A DNA stretch of 6,806 bases from an uncultured bacterium (lineage in GTDB: Bacteria > Desulfobacterota > Desulfovibrionia > Desulfovibrionales > Desulfovibrionaceae), in the NCBI GenBank assembly GCA_905215675.1, contig CAJMRA010000134.1:1-6806 (forward strand), given 5' to 3'. The notes under the pieces are model-generated. The model saw only the letters and a list, made by a program, of their open reading frames with translations. It was not told the DNA's origin and made no database searches. Shown here piece by piece: positions 1 through 6,044 of the stretch. Both the position numbers and the translations under genes were made by a program. Each line of letters begins with the position of its first letter. Positions within the stretch are counted from its first letter, which is position 1.

Positions 1-17
1 AAACGACAGGCCGTATG

Positions 18-42
18 GTTTGAAATGCGCAGCATTTCAAAC
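18..42 (-). terminator. 11-bp inverted repeat after the last gene, possible terminator
   Basis: GTTTGAAATGC (18-28) pairs perfectly with GCATTTCAAAC (32-42) around a three-base loop. It begins ten bases past the TAG of the glycine-zipper gene, where a terminator would stand. There is no U-run on either strand, so it is not a textbook intrinsic terminator; transcript-end protection, a factor-dependent end or a protein-binding palindrome are alternatives. The remaining bases 1-17 hold nothing I recognise. Confidence 0.45.
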
Positions 43-52
43 TGAAATTGCT

Positions 53-844
53 CTAAAAGAAGAACGATGTCAGCGCGCCGATACCCGCCCCGATGAGCGT
101 TCCCGCGCCGGGGATGACCGAACCGGCCGCCGCGCCCGCGGCTGTTCCGGCTGCGGCAGTCGCGGCCCCGCCGGCGAGACCGGAAGCAAGGGATGTCGCC
201 GCCATGCCGCCCAGCGCGCCGCCTGCAACCTTGCCGATCTGTCCGCCGGTCGTGCCGCCGACGGCCCGTCCCAGCGCCTGACCGCCCAGCGAACCGAGAG
301 CGCCCCCGGCAGCGGAACCCGCCAGAGACGAGAGGGAAAAGCCCGATCCCGCTCCGGCAGTCGCGCTTTCGGCGGCGCCGGAAACGCCTTCGCCGATGGG
401 GCGCGTCAGCGCCTCGGCGGAGGCGGGGCCGAGTTGCCGGGCGGCCTCCTGCGGAGCCATATGCAGCCCGGAGGCGGCCGTACTTTCCGCGGCGGCCTGC
501 GCTCCGCTCTGGAGCTGAACGGCGGGCAGGGCAAGATCGGCGGCCTGTGCGGCCTGTACGCCGCCCGAGGCAGGGGCCGCGCCCGCAGCGGCTCCGGCTG
601 CCGTCCCGGCGGCGTCGGGAGCGCCGAGACCGGCCAGAAAGCCGACGGCATCCTGTCCCATGCCGTAGAGCTGCTTGCCCGCCCCGATGAGGCCGATGCC
701 CTGCATGAGCGCCTGTCCGGGGGAAAAACTGGTTTCAACTTCTGTTCGCGGCCCTTCTCTGGTCTGGCTGCCCATGGTCCTGGAAGCCTGCTGAAAGGTC
801 GAGTTGGCCCGCTCGAACGGATTGCCGGTTTTGTAAAGCGCCAT
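53..844 (-). CDS. Ala/Gly-rich glycine-zipper internal virion protein
   Basis: This gene encodes 263 residues; ATG 842-844 is preceded by AAAAGGAGAG. The N-terminal 45 residues are polar (MALYKTGNPFERANSTFQQA). Residues 45-75 are hydrophobic with small residues (ALMQGIGLIGAGKQLYGMGQ then AVGFLAGLGA). Residues 78-165 are low-complexity Ala/Gly/Ser/Gln. Residues 170-263 are a long glycine zipper (SLAGSAAGGALGSLGG, GGQIGKVAGGALGGMAA, GSVIPGAGTLIGAGIGALTS) that ends in three phenylalanines before TAG. Glycine zippers pack helices in or against membranes, and such proteins, next to tail genes in podoviruses, are often ejected with DNA to form a conduit. That role is inferred from composition and place; a holin or inner-membrane protein is less likely because of the polar N-terminus. 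The gene is followed after ten bases by a hairpin. Confidence 0.65.
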   Translation of the reverse strand: MALYKTGNPFERANSTFQQASRTMGSQTREGPRTEVETSFSPGQALMQGIGLIGAGKQLYGMGQDAVGFLAGLGAPDAAGTAAGAAAGAAPASGGVQAAQAADLALPAVQLQSGAQAAAESTAASGLHMAPQEAARQLGPASAEALTRPIGEGVSGAAESATAGAGSGFSLSSLAGSAAGGALGSLGGQALGRAVGGTTGGQIGKVAGGALGGMAATSLASGLAGGAATAAAGTAAGAAAGSVIPGAGTLIGAGIGALTSFFF

Positions 845-913
845 GAATCACTCTCCTTTTGCCCGTATCTCCGGGGACGGTGCCCGGATGAAAAAGGTCT
901 GCCATCCCATACC
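845..913 (-). other. 69-base intergenic gap before the last gene
   Basis: This is the only true gap in the block. It holds a strong Shine-Dalgarno, AAAAGGAGAG (860-851 on the minus strand), serving the ATG at 844. A modest GC hairpin (871-887, five-base arms, seven-base loop) lies in the middle with no U-run after it. A 20-codon ATG-to-TGA frame also fits (910-848). No clear -35/-10 pair is visible. It may only be a spacer. Confidence 0.5.
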
Positions 914-1576
914 CTACCCGGACAGGGTTCCCAGTCCGCTGAGGATACCGCCCGTGGCGTTGAAACCGGCGGCGGCCTTGAGGCGATCGAAGTTTTCCTG
1001 CTCCGCGCCGACGCGGGCCTGAGTGCGGGCTCCGGCAAGCTGGGCGGCCTTCTGGGTGTCCAGCGCGGCGTTGATGCCCTGAAAGCGGCCGCTGTTGGGA
1101 TTGACGCCCATGCGGGCGTTGGCGCGCAGGGTCTGGCCCTGAACATCCTTCCATGCCGACGCGGCGTCCGCGGTGGCCATGGCCATGCGTTCATTCACGT
1201 CCACGCCGCTGGTGGCCGCGTTCAGAAAGGCGCTTGCCGCTTTCGTCTGCTGCGGCAGCAGCGTTGTGGCCGCCGAAAGCTGGTTCTTGTAAAGCTCCGT
1301 TTCCATCGGCAGCAGCGCCATATTGGCCTGTGTCTGCGCGATTTCGTAAGGCTTGGAGTAATCCTTCCACATGTTGTAATAATCGCGGGCCCAGTCCTGC
1401 TGCTCTTCGGAAAGCGTGGCCATGCGGTCATTATAGGCGTAGTCCACGGTGTTGGTGGTGGAGCTTCCGCCGCCGCTGCCGCCGCACAGGGCGATCCGTC
1501 CATGAAAATGGAAAAAGTCGGCACGCAGGATGCGCCCGGATGTCATGTCTATTTCAATGCTTCTGTAGATGCGCAT
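914..1576 (-). CDS. Phage virion protein, probable DNA-ejection-type, with CGG-Gly/Ser motif
   Basis: This gene encodes 220 residues. The frame is open to 1693, but I choose ATG 1574-1576, which shares one base with the previous TGA and has AAGGGG seven bases upstream; the extra upstream residues are Arg-rich antisense-like sequence. The N-terminus (MRIYRSIEIDMTSGRILRAD) is a beta hairpin with RIALCGGSGGGSSTTN (27-42) after it. Residues 44-110 are a long amphipathic helix region (YAYNDRMATLSEEQQDWARD, YYNMWKDY, IAQTQANMALLP). Residues 110-205 are Ala/Gln-rich helices, including GVNPNSGRF (157-165). This Y.S.EID..TG start, Gly-rich motif and helical tail resemble podovirus internal virion proteins. 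The Cys is not a lipobox, since Leu precedes it and no signal peptide is present. A role in ejection is inferred. Confidence 0.6.
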   Translation of the reverse strand: MRIYRSIEIDMTSGRILRADFFHFHGRIALCGGSGGGSSTTNTVDYAYNDRMATLSEEQQDWARDYYNMWKDYSKPYEIAQTQANMALLPMETELYKNQLSAATTLLPQQTKAASAFLNAATSGVDVNERMAMATADAASAWKDVQGQTLRANARMGVNPNSGRFQGINAALDTQKAAQLAGARTQARVGAEQENFDRLKAAAGFNATGGILSGLGTLSG

Positions 1577-2115
1577 CAGAGTTCCCCTTTCAGACTTTCG
1601 CGGGTGGCGGCAACCAGCACGCCTGCGGCGCTGCGCCGTTCCGCCTCCAGATAGACGCCGCCGGGGATTCTGCCGACCAGCCGCGCGCCGCAACGCAGGG
1701 CCAGCCGCCAGGACAGGCTGAATTCCGGCGTCAGCCCCAGAACAACGTCGAAGAAATGGCCGCGGGCATCTTTCAGACCCAGTACCGCGGAGAAGATGCC
1801 CCGCCCTATGGGTATGGTGCGCGCATGTCCCCAGACAGCGCGAAACAGGACGAAGTGCCCGCGCGCCGCGCGTCCTTCAAATCTGTTGAACCAGGACGCG
1901 CCGCACAGATACCCTTCCCAGAACAGGGCGAACGAGAGCGCGCCGCATTCCAGAAGCTCGTGAACAAGGCCGTCCGCCGTGGTCACGGAACCGTCATAGA
2001 AGGTCGCCCGCGTCAGCCCGTCTTCTTCCATGCGCCGCCAGACGTGACGGACAACATACGGGGATTCCGGCGCGTCCGGCACAAGATGCCGCATGTGGAA
2101 ACGAGGGTCCGTCAT
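1576..2115 (-). CDS. Phage GNAT-like N-acetyltransferase
   Basis: This gene encodes 179 residues, with ATG 2113-2115 overlapping the preceding TGA as ATGA. The order of elements suits a small GNAT fold. A strand/helix N-terminus leads to ALSFALFWEGYLCGASWFNR (59-78, the central strands beta2-beta3). GHFVLFRAVWG (86-96) is the beta4 strand, IGRGIFSAVLGL (103-114) the helix after the acetyl-CoA loop, FDVVLGLTPEFSLSWRLALR (122-141) beta5 plus helix 4, and GARLVGRIPGGVYLEAE (143-159) the C-terminal strands. N/S-x-x-A..x-x-G-F/A-x-x-x-G-R-I-P endings are typical of phage-encoded GNATs found among virion genes. The canonical Q/R-x-x-G-x-G/A loop is degenerate (TIPIGRG), so acetyl-CoA binding is uncertain. 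The substrate is unknown; modification of a virion or host protein is inference. The stop overlaps the next ATG as TGATG. Confidence 0.65.
   Translation of the reverse strand: MTDPRFHMRHLVPDAPESPYVVRHVWRRMEEDGLTRATFYDGSVTTADGLVHELLECGALSFALFWEGYLCGASWFNRFEGRAARGHFVLFRAVWGHARTIPIGRGIFSAVLGLKDARGHFFDVVLGLTPEFSLSWRLALRCGARLVGRIPGGVYLEAERRSAAGVLVAATRESLKGEL
1577..1589 (-). promoter_or_regulatory. Ribosome binding site fixing the start at 1576
   Basis: AAGGGG (1589-1584 on the minus strand) with a seven-base spacer precedes ATG 1576-1574, inside the end of the GNAT-like gene. It is weaker than GGAGG, but the TGATG overlap supports re-initiation here. Confidence 0.55.
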
Positions 2116-2675
2116 GCCTTTTTCCCCACAAGCAGCCAGTGGACAAGACCGCGTTGCTCGTTGCAGACGGCCCGTGCCGTACAGCGCCAGACGGAGCCGT
2201 CGTGACGCAGGTTGTCAAGGCCGACGGACAGACGTCCCGCCATGCCGGAGGGCAGTTCAAATCCCGTGACGCAGAGAGCAGGTCGCCCGGCCCATGCGCC
2301 CAGAATGATTTCTTCGCCGTCCTGCGCCGTGCCTTCCAGCCATTCCGGCAGAAGTCCGTCGGCCAGCTTTGCTTCCGTTACGGCCTTGTCGGCCAGAATG
2401 TCCGTGGTGACGGCCCTGCGCTTGAGCTGCTTTGTTCCCACGGCCCCGTCGGCCAGCATGCGGGTGGTCACGCAGCCGATTGCGGACGCGCCTTCCGTGG
2501 AAGAAGCCGAGGCGTGCTGCGCCGCGGCCGTGGAACGCGCCGCGCTCGACTCCTGCACCGAGCCGCGCACCATGCCCGCCATGCGGCGGACAAGGCCGTC
2601 GAGGGCCTGAAGATAGAGCGTCAGCTCCTGATCCAGTCCGCGCGGAACGGACGGCAGTCCTCCTTTATTGCCCAT
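2112..2675 (-). CDS. Fibre-like phage structural protein with decapeptide repeats
   Basis: This gene encodes 187 residues. The frame is open further upstream to 2843, but I place the start at ATG 2673-2675: GAAGGAG lies six bases upstream, and the codons before it overlap the 705-residue gene and read as low-quality sequence. The gene overlaps its predecessor by 11 bases. The N-terminus (LPSVPRGLDQELTLYLQALD, then GLVRRMAGMVRGSV) resembles the N-terminal attachment segment of short phage tail proteins. Residues 45-62 are Ala/Ser-rich. Residues 64-113 hold five decapeptide units (LADGAVGTKQ, LKRRAVTTDI, LADKAVTEAK and flanking units). Residues 120-187 form a beta-rich C-terminal domain (EEIILGAWAGRPALCVTGFE to VHWLLVG). 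It is probably a trimeric, fibre-like virion component. Exact function is unknown. Confidence 0.68.
   Translation of the reverse strand: MGNKGGLPSVPRGLDQELTLYLQALDGLVRRMAGMVRGSVQESSAARSTAAAQHASASSTEGASAIGCVTTRMLADGAVGTKQLKRRAVTTDILADKAVTEAKLADGLLPEWLEGTAQDGEEIILGAWAGRPALCVTGFELPSGMAGRLSVGLDNLRHDGSVWRCTARAVCNEQRGLVHWLLVGKKA
2337..2486 (-). repeat. Five decapeptide units in the fibre-like protein
   Basis: Residues 64-113 align as SAIGCVTTRM, LADGAVGTKQ, LKRRAVTTDI, LADKAVTEAK and LADGLLPEWL. The ten-residue register is L-A-D-x-A-V-T-x-x-x. At DNA level GTCGGCCAG recurs on the plus strand at 2358, 2388 and 2448, spaced 30 and 60 bases, which confirms the register. Such L-A-D-x-A-V-T repeats are familiar from phage tail fibre shafts. 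Confidence 0.75.
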
Positions 2676-4782
2676 ATTCAACTCCTTCGACACTGCTGCC
2701 GAGACGGACTTCATAAATTTCGGCATTCCCCGACAACTCGAAGCTCCAGAGACGTTCCGCCCGGGTGGGACGCAGACGCACGGTCCTGCCGCCGGAAAGG
2801 CGCAGACTGTCGCGGCAGCGCCGGTCATCCGGCCCGAAAACACGCAGCAGGACGGGGCGGCAGGCGTTCTGCGCGCCCTGAACGCGCGCCGCCGTCATGC
2901 CGCACAGGCTTGAGGTGAAAAAATGCTTGCTGTGCCAGCGGTAGGGCAGCGTCTCCGTACCGCCCTCGAAACGCCAGATGCCTTCCCCTTCCGGCGTCTG
3001 CGCCGCCAGATACAGGGCGTCATCCTGCCCGTGATGATAGAGGCAGCGCACAATCCAGCCTTCCGGCAGACGCAGGCGCACGACATCCGCACGACCGATA
3101 TGGAAGAGAAGCCCTTCGCCCGTTCCCTCGAAAAAGCCCACATAGCGCCCGTCATGGACGGAGCCCAGCAGCCGTTCCGGGCCCAGCGCCTGCCACTGTT
3201 CCCGCGTCATGGTCTGTTCCGTGAGCAGGGACTGCTGATTGGAGGAAAAGAGCATCAGGCCGTCGGGGCTGGCATAGATGACGCCGCCGGGCAGGGTGGC
3301 GACGCTGCCCGCGGCAATGCAGGATTGCTCGATGGGCAGATGGACAAGCTGCATGCTGTCCGGGGCCGTTCCCTGTGCAAGGTAGGGGCGGCCTTCGGTA
3401 AGAATGACAATGGTGTTGTCCACATGCGCCAGCGCCACGATGGAATCCTCCACCGTGAGCCGGTAGGCTGAGGGATAGGCGTAGGGATAGAAAGGCTCGG
3501 ACAGCAGCAGTTCATTGCCCCGAAAGCAGGCGTAGATACCGTTGTCCGTCTTGATCAGGCCGCGCGCATTGTCGGGAATGGGGTCCCATGTGCTGGTTTG
3601 CAGGACTTCGCCGGAAACATCCTTGTCGTGCGTCGTGTCTTCGTAGCGCCATCCTGCGGCGGCCAGTTCTTCTACGGACAGTTCCGTCAGAAAGCGCCAG
3701 TCCGAGGACTCGTTGCCCGCCACCGTCCGGTAGATGCGCACATGGGTAATGTGCAGATCGGGCGCTTTCGGGATAACGAATCCGCTCAGGGTCACGCCGT
3801 CGCCGGTCAGGACATCGATGATGTCCGACGGCGGAGAGGGCGCGCTTTCGTAGGCAATGAGGCCGTCGGCCACTCGCTGCACGACGGTGTAGCAGTAGGA
3901 GGAAGAGCGGCTGATTTCCGGCTTTTGCGCTTCGCCCCCCGCATAGTAGGTATAGCCCGCCTTGCGGCAGCAGGAGGCGCTGTCCCACGGGCAGACGCTT
4001 TCTTCATCGCCGTAGGCGTCCCACCATTCCCGGACGCTGTCGAAACCGGCGTCGGCGATACGCTCCGCCACTTCTTCCTCGGTCCAGTCGCGCCGCCCCT
4101 CGGCGTAGGCGTCATTGAGCTGCAGGACCTTGGCCGCCAGACAGGCCGCGCGATCAAAGGGCAGGGACGCGCAGTCAAGGTCCTCTTCCGGCGTGGTCTC
4201 GTCGTCGGCCGCGGGGCTGACCGTCGTCGACGCGCTTTTGGGCGCAATGCCGACCCCGGCGACAAGAACGGCGGAAATGGTCATGGTCACGTCGTTTTCC
4301 GGCAGGATGGGCGAGCCCTCGAATTCCGCGCGTCCCGGCGCGCTTTCGACGGAATTCGCGGCAAAGGCGACGGCCTCCACATTGCGCAGCGCCGCCCCGG
4401 AAGCCGTCGCGGCTGTCGGCGCGGCGGCCGGACGGGGAATGCCCAGACGATAGACGGCCCCTCCGGCAAGATACATGATCGGATAATCCCGCGCGCCTGT
4501 CATGAGCAGTTGCCCCAGAGGGCGTTCCCCGTCGGCATCGAAGATGGCGGACTTGACCACGTCCACCTTTTGGGACCACGACAGCCAGCCGTCGACGGCA
4601 TGGCGGAAAATGGTCTTTGCCGGGGACGACAGGGATTGGATCGCGCCCGGAGCGCGCAGGGGTTGCAGCAGGCCCCGGGCAAGATCGCAGTTGACGGCCA
4701 GCGTTGCCTGCTGTGTCTCCAGCAGGCGGGGGGCGATTCGCGGGATTTCACCGGCAAACACGGAAACCGCAAGCGTCGGCAT
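2665..4782 (-). CDS. Podovirus-type tail nozzle / tail tube-like structural protein
   Basis: This gene encodes 705 residues, with ATG at 4780-4782, GGGGAA upstream and a two-base gap from the previous stop. The N-terminus (10-43, EIPRIAPRLLETQQATLAVN then ARGLLQPLR) is the opening typical of large podovirus tail proteins related in role to tail tubular protein B or the nozzle. It is followed by WLSWSQKVDVVKS (66-78). Residues 296-345 (YCYTVVQR, APSPPSDIIDV, GVTLSGF) and ITHVRIYRTV (345-354) are beta-sandwich-like. Residues 405-550 give an array of propeller-like strands: RGNELLLSEPFYPYAYPSAY, IVILTEGRPYLAQGT, IYASPDGLMLFSS, TREQWQALGPERLLG and DGRYVGFFEG. Residues about 120-295 look like extra material, including a Cys-rich helical part. 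The C-terminal 60 residues are beta-rich. It probably closes the distal tail tube and docks fibres. No enzymatic motif is seen. Confidence 0.75.
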   Translation of the reverse strand: MPTLAVSVFAGEIPRIAPRLLETQQATLAVNCDLARGLLQPLRAPGAIQSLSSPAKTIFRHAVDGWLSWSQKVDVVKSAIFDADGERPLGQLLMTGARDYPIMYLAGGAVYRLGIPRPAAAPTAATASGAALRNVEAVAFAANSVESAPGRAEFEGSPILPENDVTMTISAVLVAGVGIAPKSASTTVSPAADDETTPEEDLDCASLPFDRAACLAAKVLQLNDAYAEGRRDWTEEEVAERIADAGFDSVREWWDAYGDEESVCPWDSASCCRKAGYTYYAGGEAQKPEISRSSSYCYTVVQRVADGLIAYESAPSPPSDIIDVLTGDGVTLSGFVIPKAPDLHITHVRIYRTVAGNESSDWRFLTELSVEELAAAGWRYEDTTHDKDVSGEVLQTSTWDPIPDNARGLIKTDNGIYACFRGNELLLSEPFYPYAYPSAYRLTVEDSIVALAHVDNTIVILTEGRPYLAQGTAPDSMQLVHLPIEQSCIAAGSVATLPGGVIYASPDGLMLFSSNQQSLLTEQTMTREQWQALGPERLLGSVHDGRYVGFFEGTGEGLLFHIGRADVVRLRLPEGWIVRCLYHHGQDDALYLAAQTPEGEGIWRFEGGTETLPYRWHSKHFFTSSLCGMTAARVQGAQNACRPVLLRVFGPDDRRCRDSLRLSGGRTVRLRPTRAERLWSFELSGNAEIYEVRLGSSVEGVEYGQ
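2676..2688 (-). promoter_or_regulatory. Ribosome binding site fixing the start at 2675
   Basis: GAAGGAG (2688-2682 on the minus strand) with a six-base spacer TTGAAT precedes ATG at 2675-2673. It lies inside the last codons of the 705-residue gene, so translation is likely coupled. This supports trimming the longer open frame that reaches 2843. Confidence 0.75.
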
Positions 4783-4784
4783 GG

Positions 4785-5189
4785 CTAGTTCCCCGTGCTG
4801 GTGTTATAGTGGTCGTAGCGCCGCTCATGCTCCTTGATAAGTTCCCCGGCAATACGGCGCGCTATATCTTCCACGCCTCCCTGATCCAGCGCGTCGCCGT
4901 TGCTTGTAACGGCGCATTCCACGCTGCCTTCCGAACCGTCAAAGCTGACGCTGCCGGTGACGGCTCCTGTCAGCTGCAAGGTCAGCGGAGCGGCCCATTT
5001 GAGGGCCATTTGCGTCATGATGACGGAGCCGGATGCGTCTCCGCTGCCGTCAACGCGTTCCCAGCTCGACCAGTCTCCGCCCGTGGTGGTGCGGACATAA
5101 AGATGATTGGTTCCCGTCTCCAGACCAAGCTGGGCGCATTCGCCGGTATCCGGATTCCGAAAAAGAATCCCGAAGAGGAGGGACGCCAT
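4785..5189 (-). CDS. Small tail fibre / knob-like phage protein
   Basis: This gene encodes 134 residues, with ATG at 5187-5189, GGGAG seven bases upstream and a four-base gap from the previous stop. Residues 28-46 (NHLYVRTTTGGDWSSWERV) match the look of the pyocin-knob type module of phage fibres, where an R-T-x-x-G-G-x-W-x-x-W core forms a small beta unit. Residues 67-95 carry a second fibre signature, LQLTGAVTGSVSFDGSEGSV, of the G-x-V-T-G-S-V-S-F-D-G-S kind. The C-terminus (101-125) is a charged helix that could oligomerise or dock onto a partner. The protein is much shorter than full fibres, so it may be a tip, adaptor or base piece next to the large tail protein encoded two bases downstream. 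Structural role is likely; exact position in the tail is unknown. Confidence 0.65.
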   Translation of the reverse strand: MASLLFGILFRNPDTGECAQLGLETGTNHLYVRTTTGGDWSSWERVDGSGDASGSVIMTQMALKWAAPLTLQLTGAVTGSVSFDGSEGSVECAVTSNGDALDQGGVEDIARRIAGELIKEHERRYDHYNTSTGN

Positions 5190-5193
5190 ATGT

Positions 5194-5445
5194 CTACTCC
5201 CGCAGTTCCGGCGGCATTTGCAGCCGCAGCTGCTCGGACAGGTAGGACAGCTCGCAATGCCTGCGTCCCTTGTCCTTGTCGCGGTCGAAGAAAAAAAGCG
5301 CGTCTATGACGCGGCGCGGCCACTGCCGCACGCCGTCGCGGCTCCAGCGCCATGCCCGGCTGCTGATGGTTTCGTCCGGCCATCCGCCGAACAGGGCGTT
5401 GCAAAGCTGGTCGTGCGCGATGAGGATATTTTTCCAGTATCCCAC
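5194..5445 (-). CDS. Small conserved phage tail-cluster protein of unknown function
   Basis: This gene encodes 83 residues and starts with GTG (5443-5445), whose first base is the last base of the previous gene's TAG, giving TAGTG. GGAGGG sits six bases upstream of the GTG, which settles the start. The sequence has a hydrophobic N-terminal helix (YWKNILIAHDQLCNALFGG), then PDETISSRAWR, RRVIDALFFF and HCELSYLSEQLRLQ. The pattern K-N-I-L-I-x-x-D-Q ... G-G-x-P-D-E-T-x-S-S-R-A ... R-x-x-I-D-x-L-F-F ... H-C belongs to a small family common in tailed phages, which automatic pipelines sometimes label with unrelated enzyme names. I see no catalytic domain at this length. One candidate is a protein that docks at the membrane or virion through the first helix, but its function is unknown. 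Confidence 0.8.
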   Translation of the reverse strand: MGYWKNILIAHDQLCNALFGGWPDETISSRAWRWSRDGVRQWPRRVIDALFFFDRDKDKGRRHCELSYLSEQLRLQMPPELRE

Positions 5446-6035
5446 TATACACCCTCCGGCATGGTGTATTCCGGTACGATGGCGGCGACCTCTTCCAGCG
5501 TTTCGGCGTCTTCCAGCATGTCCTCATAGCGTTGCCGTTGGCCCGTCAGATAGCCGGATGCGGGCGAAAACAGGACGGCCTTTGCGATGATGCGCTGCAT
5601 GAGTTCGGCCTTGTCCATCTGTCGCCCTGTGGCCAGCGCATCCACAAAGGGCGTCTCGCTTTCAGGGTCAGTCGTCCACGCCAGAGCCTCGGATTCCTGC
5701 TTGTAAAAGGATTCCCGTTCGGAGGCAGGGTAGGTTGCCGTCAGTGCCGCGATGGCGCTTTCATAAGCGGCGTTGATTTCCGCCAGCTTGTCCGACTTCG
5801 TTTTTTTCAGAATATCAGGCAGGTACGCGGGAAGCGGCGTCAGCTTTTCGCCGTCCCACTGCCACTGCCCGCCTTTGAAATGCCGCGAAAGCGACGGGAC
5901 AGTGACTGTGAAAGCGTTTTCTGTGGTCGTTGTGGGGTCACGGTGAATGCCCCAAAACGTGCCGCGCGCGGTCAAAGTTTCGCCTCGGGAGTCGTCATAA
6001 ACTGCGATTCCGTCTTTGATGATGATGGTGGGCAT
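5445..6035 (-). CDS. Putative phage tail fibre assembly / chaperone-like protein
   Basis: This gene encodes 196 residues starting at ATG 6033-6035, with AGGAGA five bases upstream. Residues 1-70 look like a small beta domain (IIIKDGIAVYDD, then GGQWQWDGEKL). Residues 72-115 form a charged helix, followed by a region with QESEALAW (113-120), TPFVDALATGRQ (128-139) and an ELMQRII helix. Helical regions with a Q..EA.AW...TP..D.LA..R pattern recur in phage proteins encoded next to fibre genes and usually annotated as tail fibre assembly or unknown. Its place directly after the fibre gene fits a folding or attachment helper for that fibre. The chaperone role is inferred; an adaptor that stays in the tail is the main alternative. 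G+C here is intermediate (58 % in one sampled line). Confidence 0.6.
   Translation of the reverse strand: MPTIIIKDGIAVYDDSRGETLTARGTFWGIHRDPTTTTENAFTVTVPSLSRHFKGGQWQWDGEKLTPLPAYLPDILKKTKSDKLAEINAAYESAIAALTATYPASERESFYKQESEALAWTTDPESETPFVDALATGRQMDKAELMQRIIAKAVLFSPASGYLTGQRQRYEDMLEDAETLEEVAAIVPEYTMPEGV
5446..5457 (-). promoter_or_regulatory. Ribosome binding site fixing the GTG start at 5445
   Basis: On the minus strand GGAGGG (5457-5452) is followed by a six-base spacer TGTATA and then GTG. No ATG lies nearby in this frame, so the Shine-Dalgarno is the main support for the non-ATG start. Confidence 0.7.
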
Positions 6036-6044
6036 TGAGGTCTC

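Noticed and set aside
871..887. GC hairpin in the 69-base gap as an intrinsic terminator
   Set aside because: The stem is only five base pairs with a seven-base loop, and no U-run follows on either strand.
1474..1497. Lipoprotein signal at the Cys of the 220-residue protein
   Set aside because: The residue before Cys is Leu, and the preceding 30 residues contain charged residues and no hydrophobic signal core.
20..1654. A 544-codon open frame on the plus strand
   Set aside because: It lies antisense to three well-supported minus-strand genes, is Arg/Gly-rich with no domain pattern, and is explained by high GC at codon third positions.
1577..1693. N-terminal extension of the 220-residue protein
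   Set aside because: The extra 39 residues are Arg-rich and overlap the GNAT-like gene; the TGATG junction with AAGGGG gives a better start.
1153..2205. A 350-codon plus-strand frame
   Set aside because: It is antisense across the GNAT-like and 220-residue genes, including their overlap; its composition is that of a GC shadow.
2676..2843. N-terminal extension of the 187-residue protein
   Set aside because: The extra 56 residues lie within the nozzle-like gene and lack a good ribosome binding site; the internal ATG at 2675 has GAAGGAG at ideal spacing.
2139..2918. A 259-codon plus-strand frame
   Set aside because: It is antisense to the fibre-like gene and the end of the nozzle-like gene, and no family pattern is seen.
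3598..4788. A 396-codon open frame on the plus strand
   Set aside because: It is antisense to the nozzle-like gene, whose translation has recognisable tail protein motifs; this frame has biased, featureless composition.
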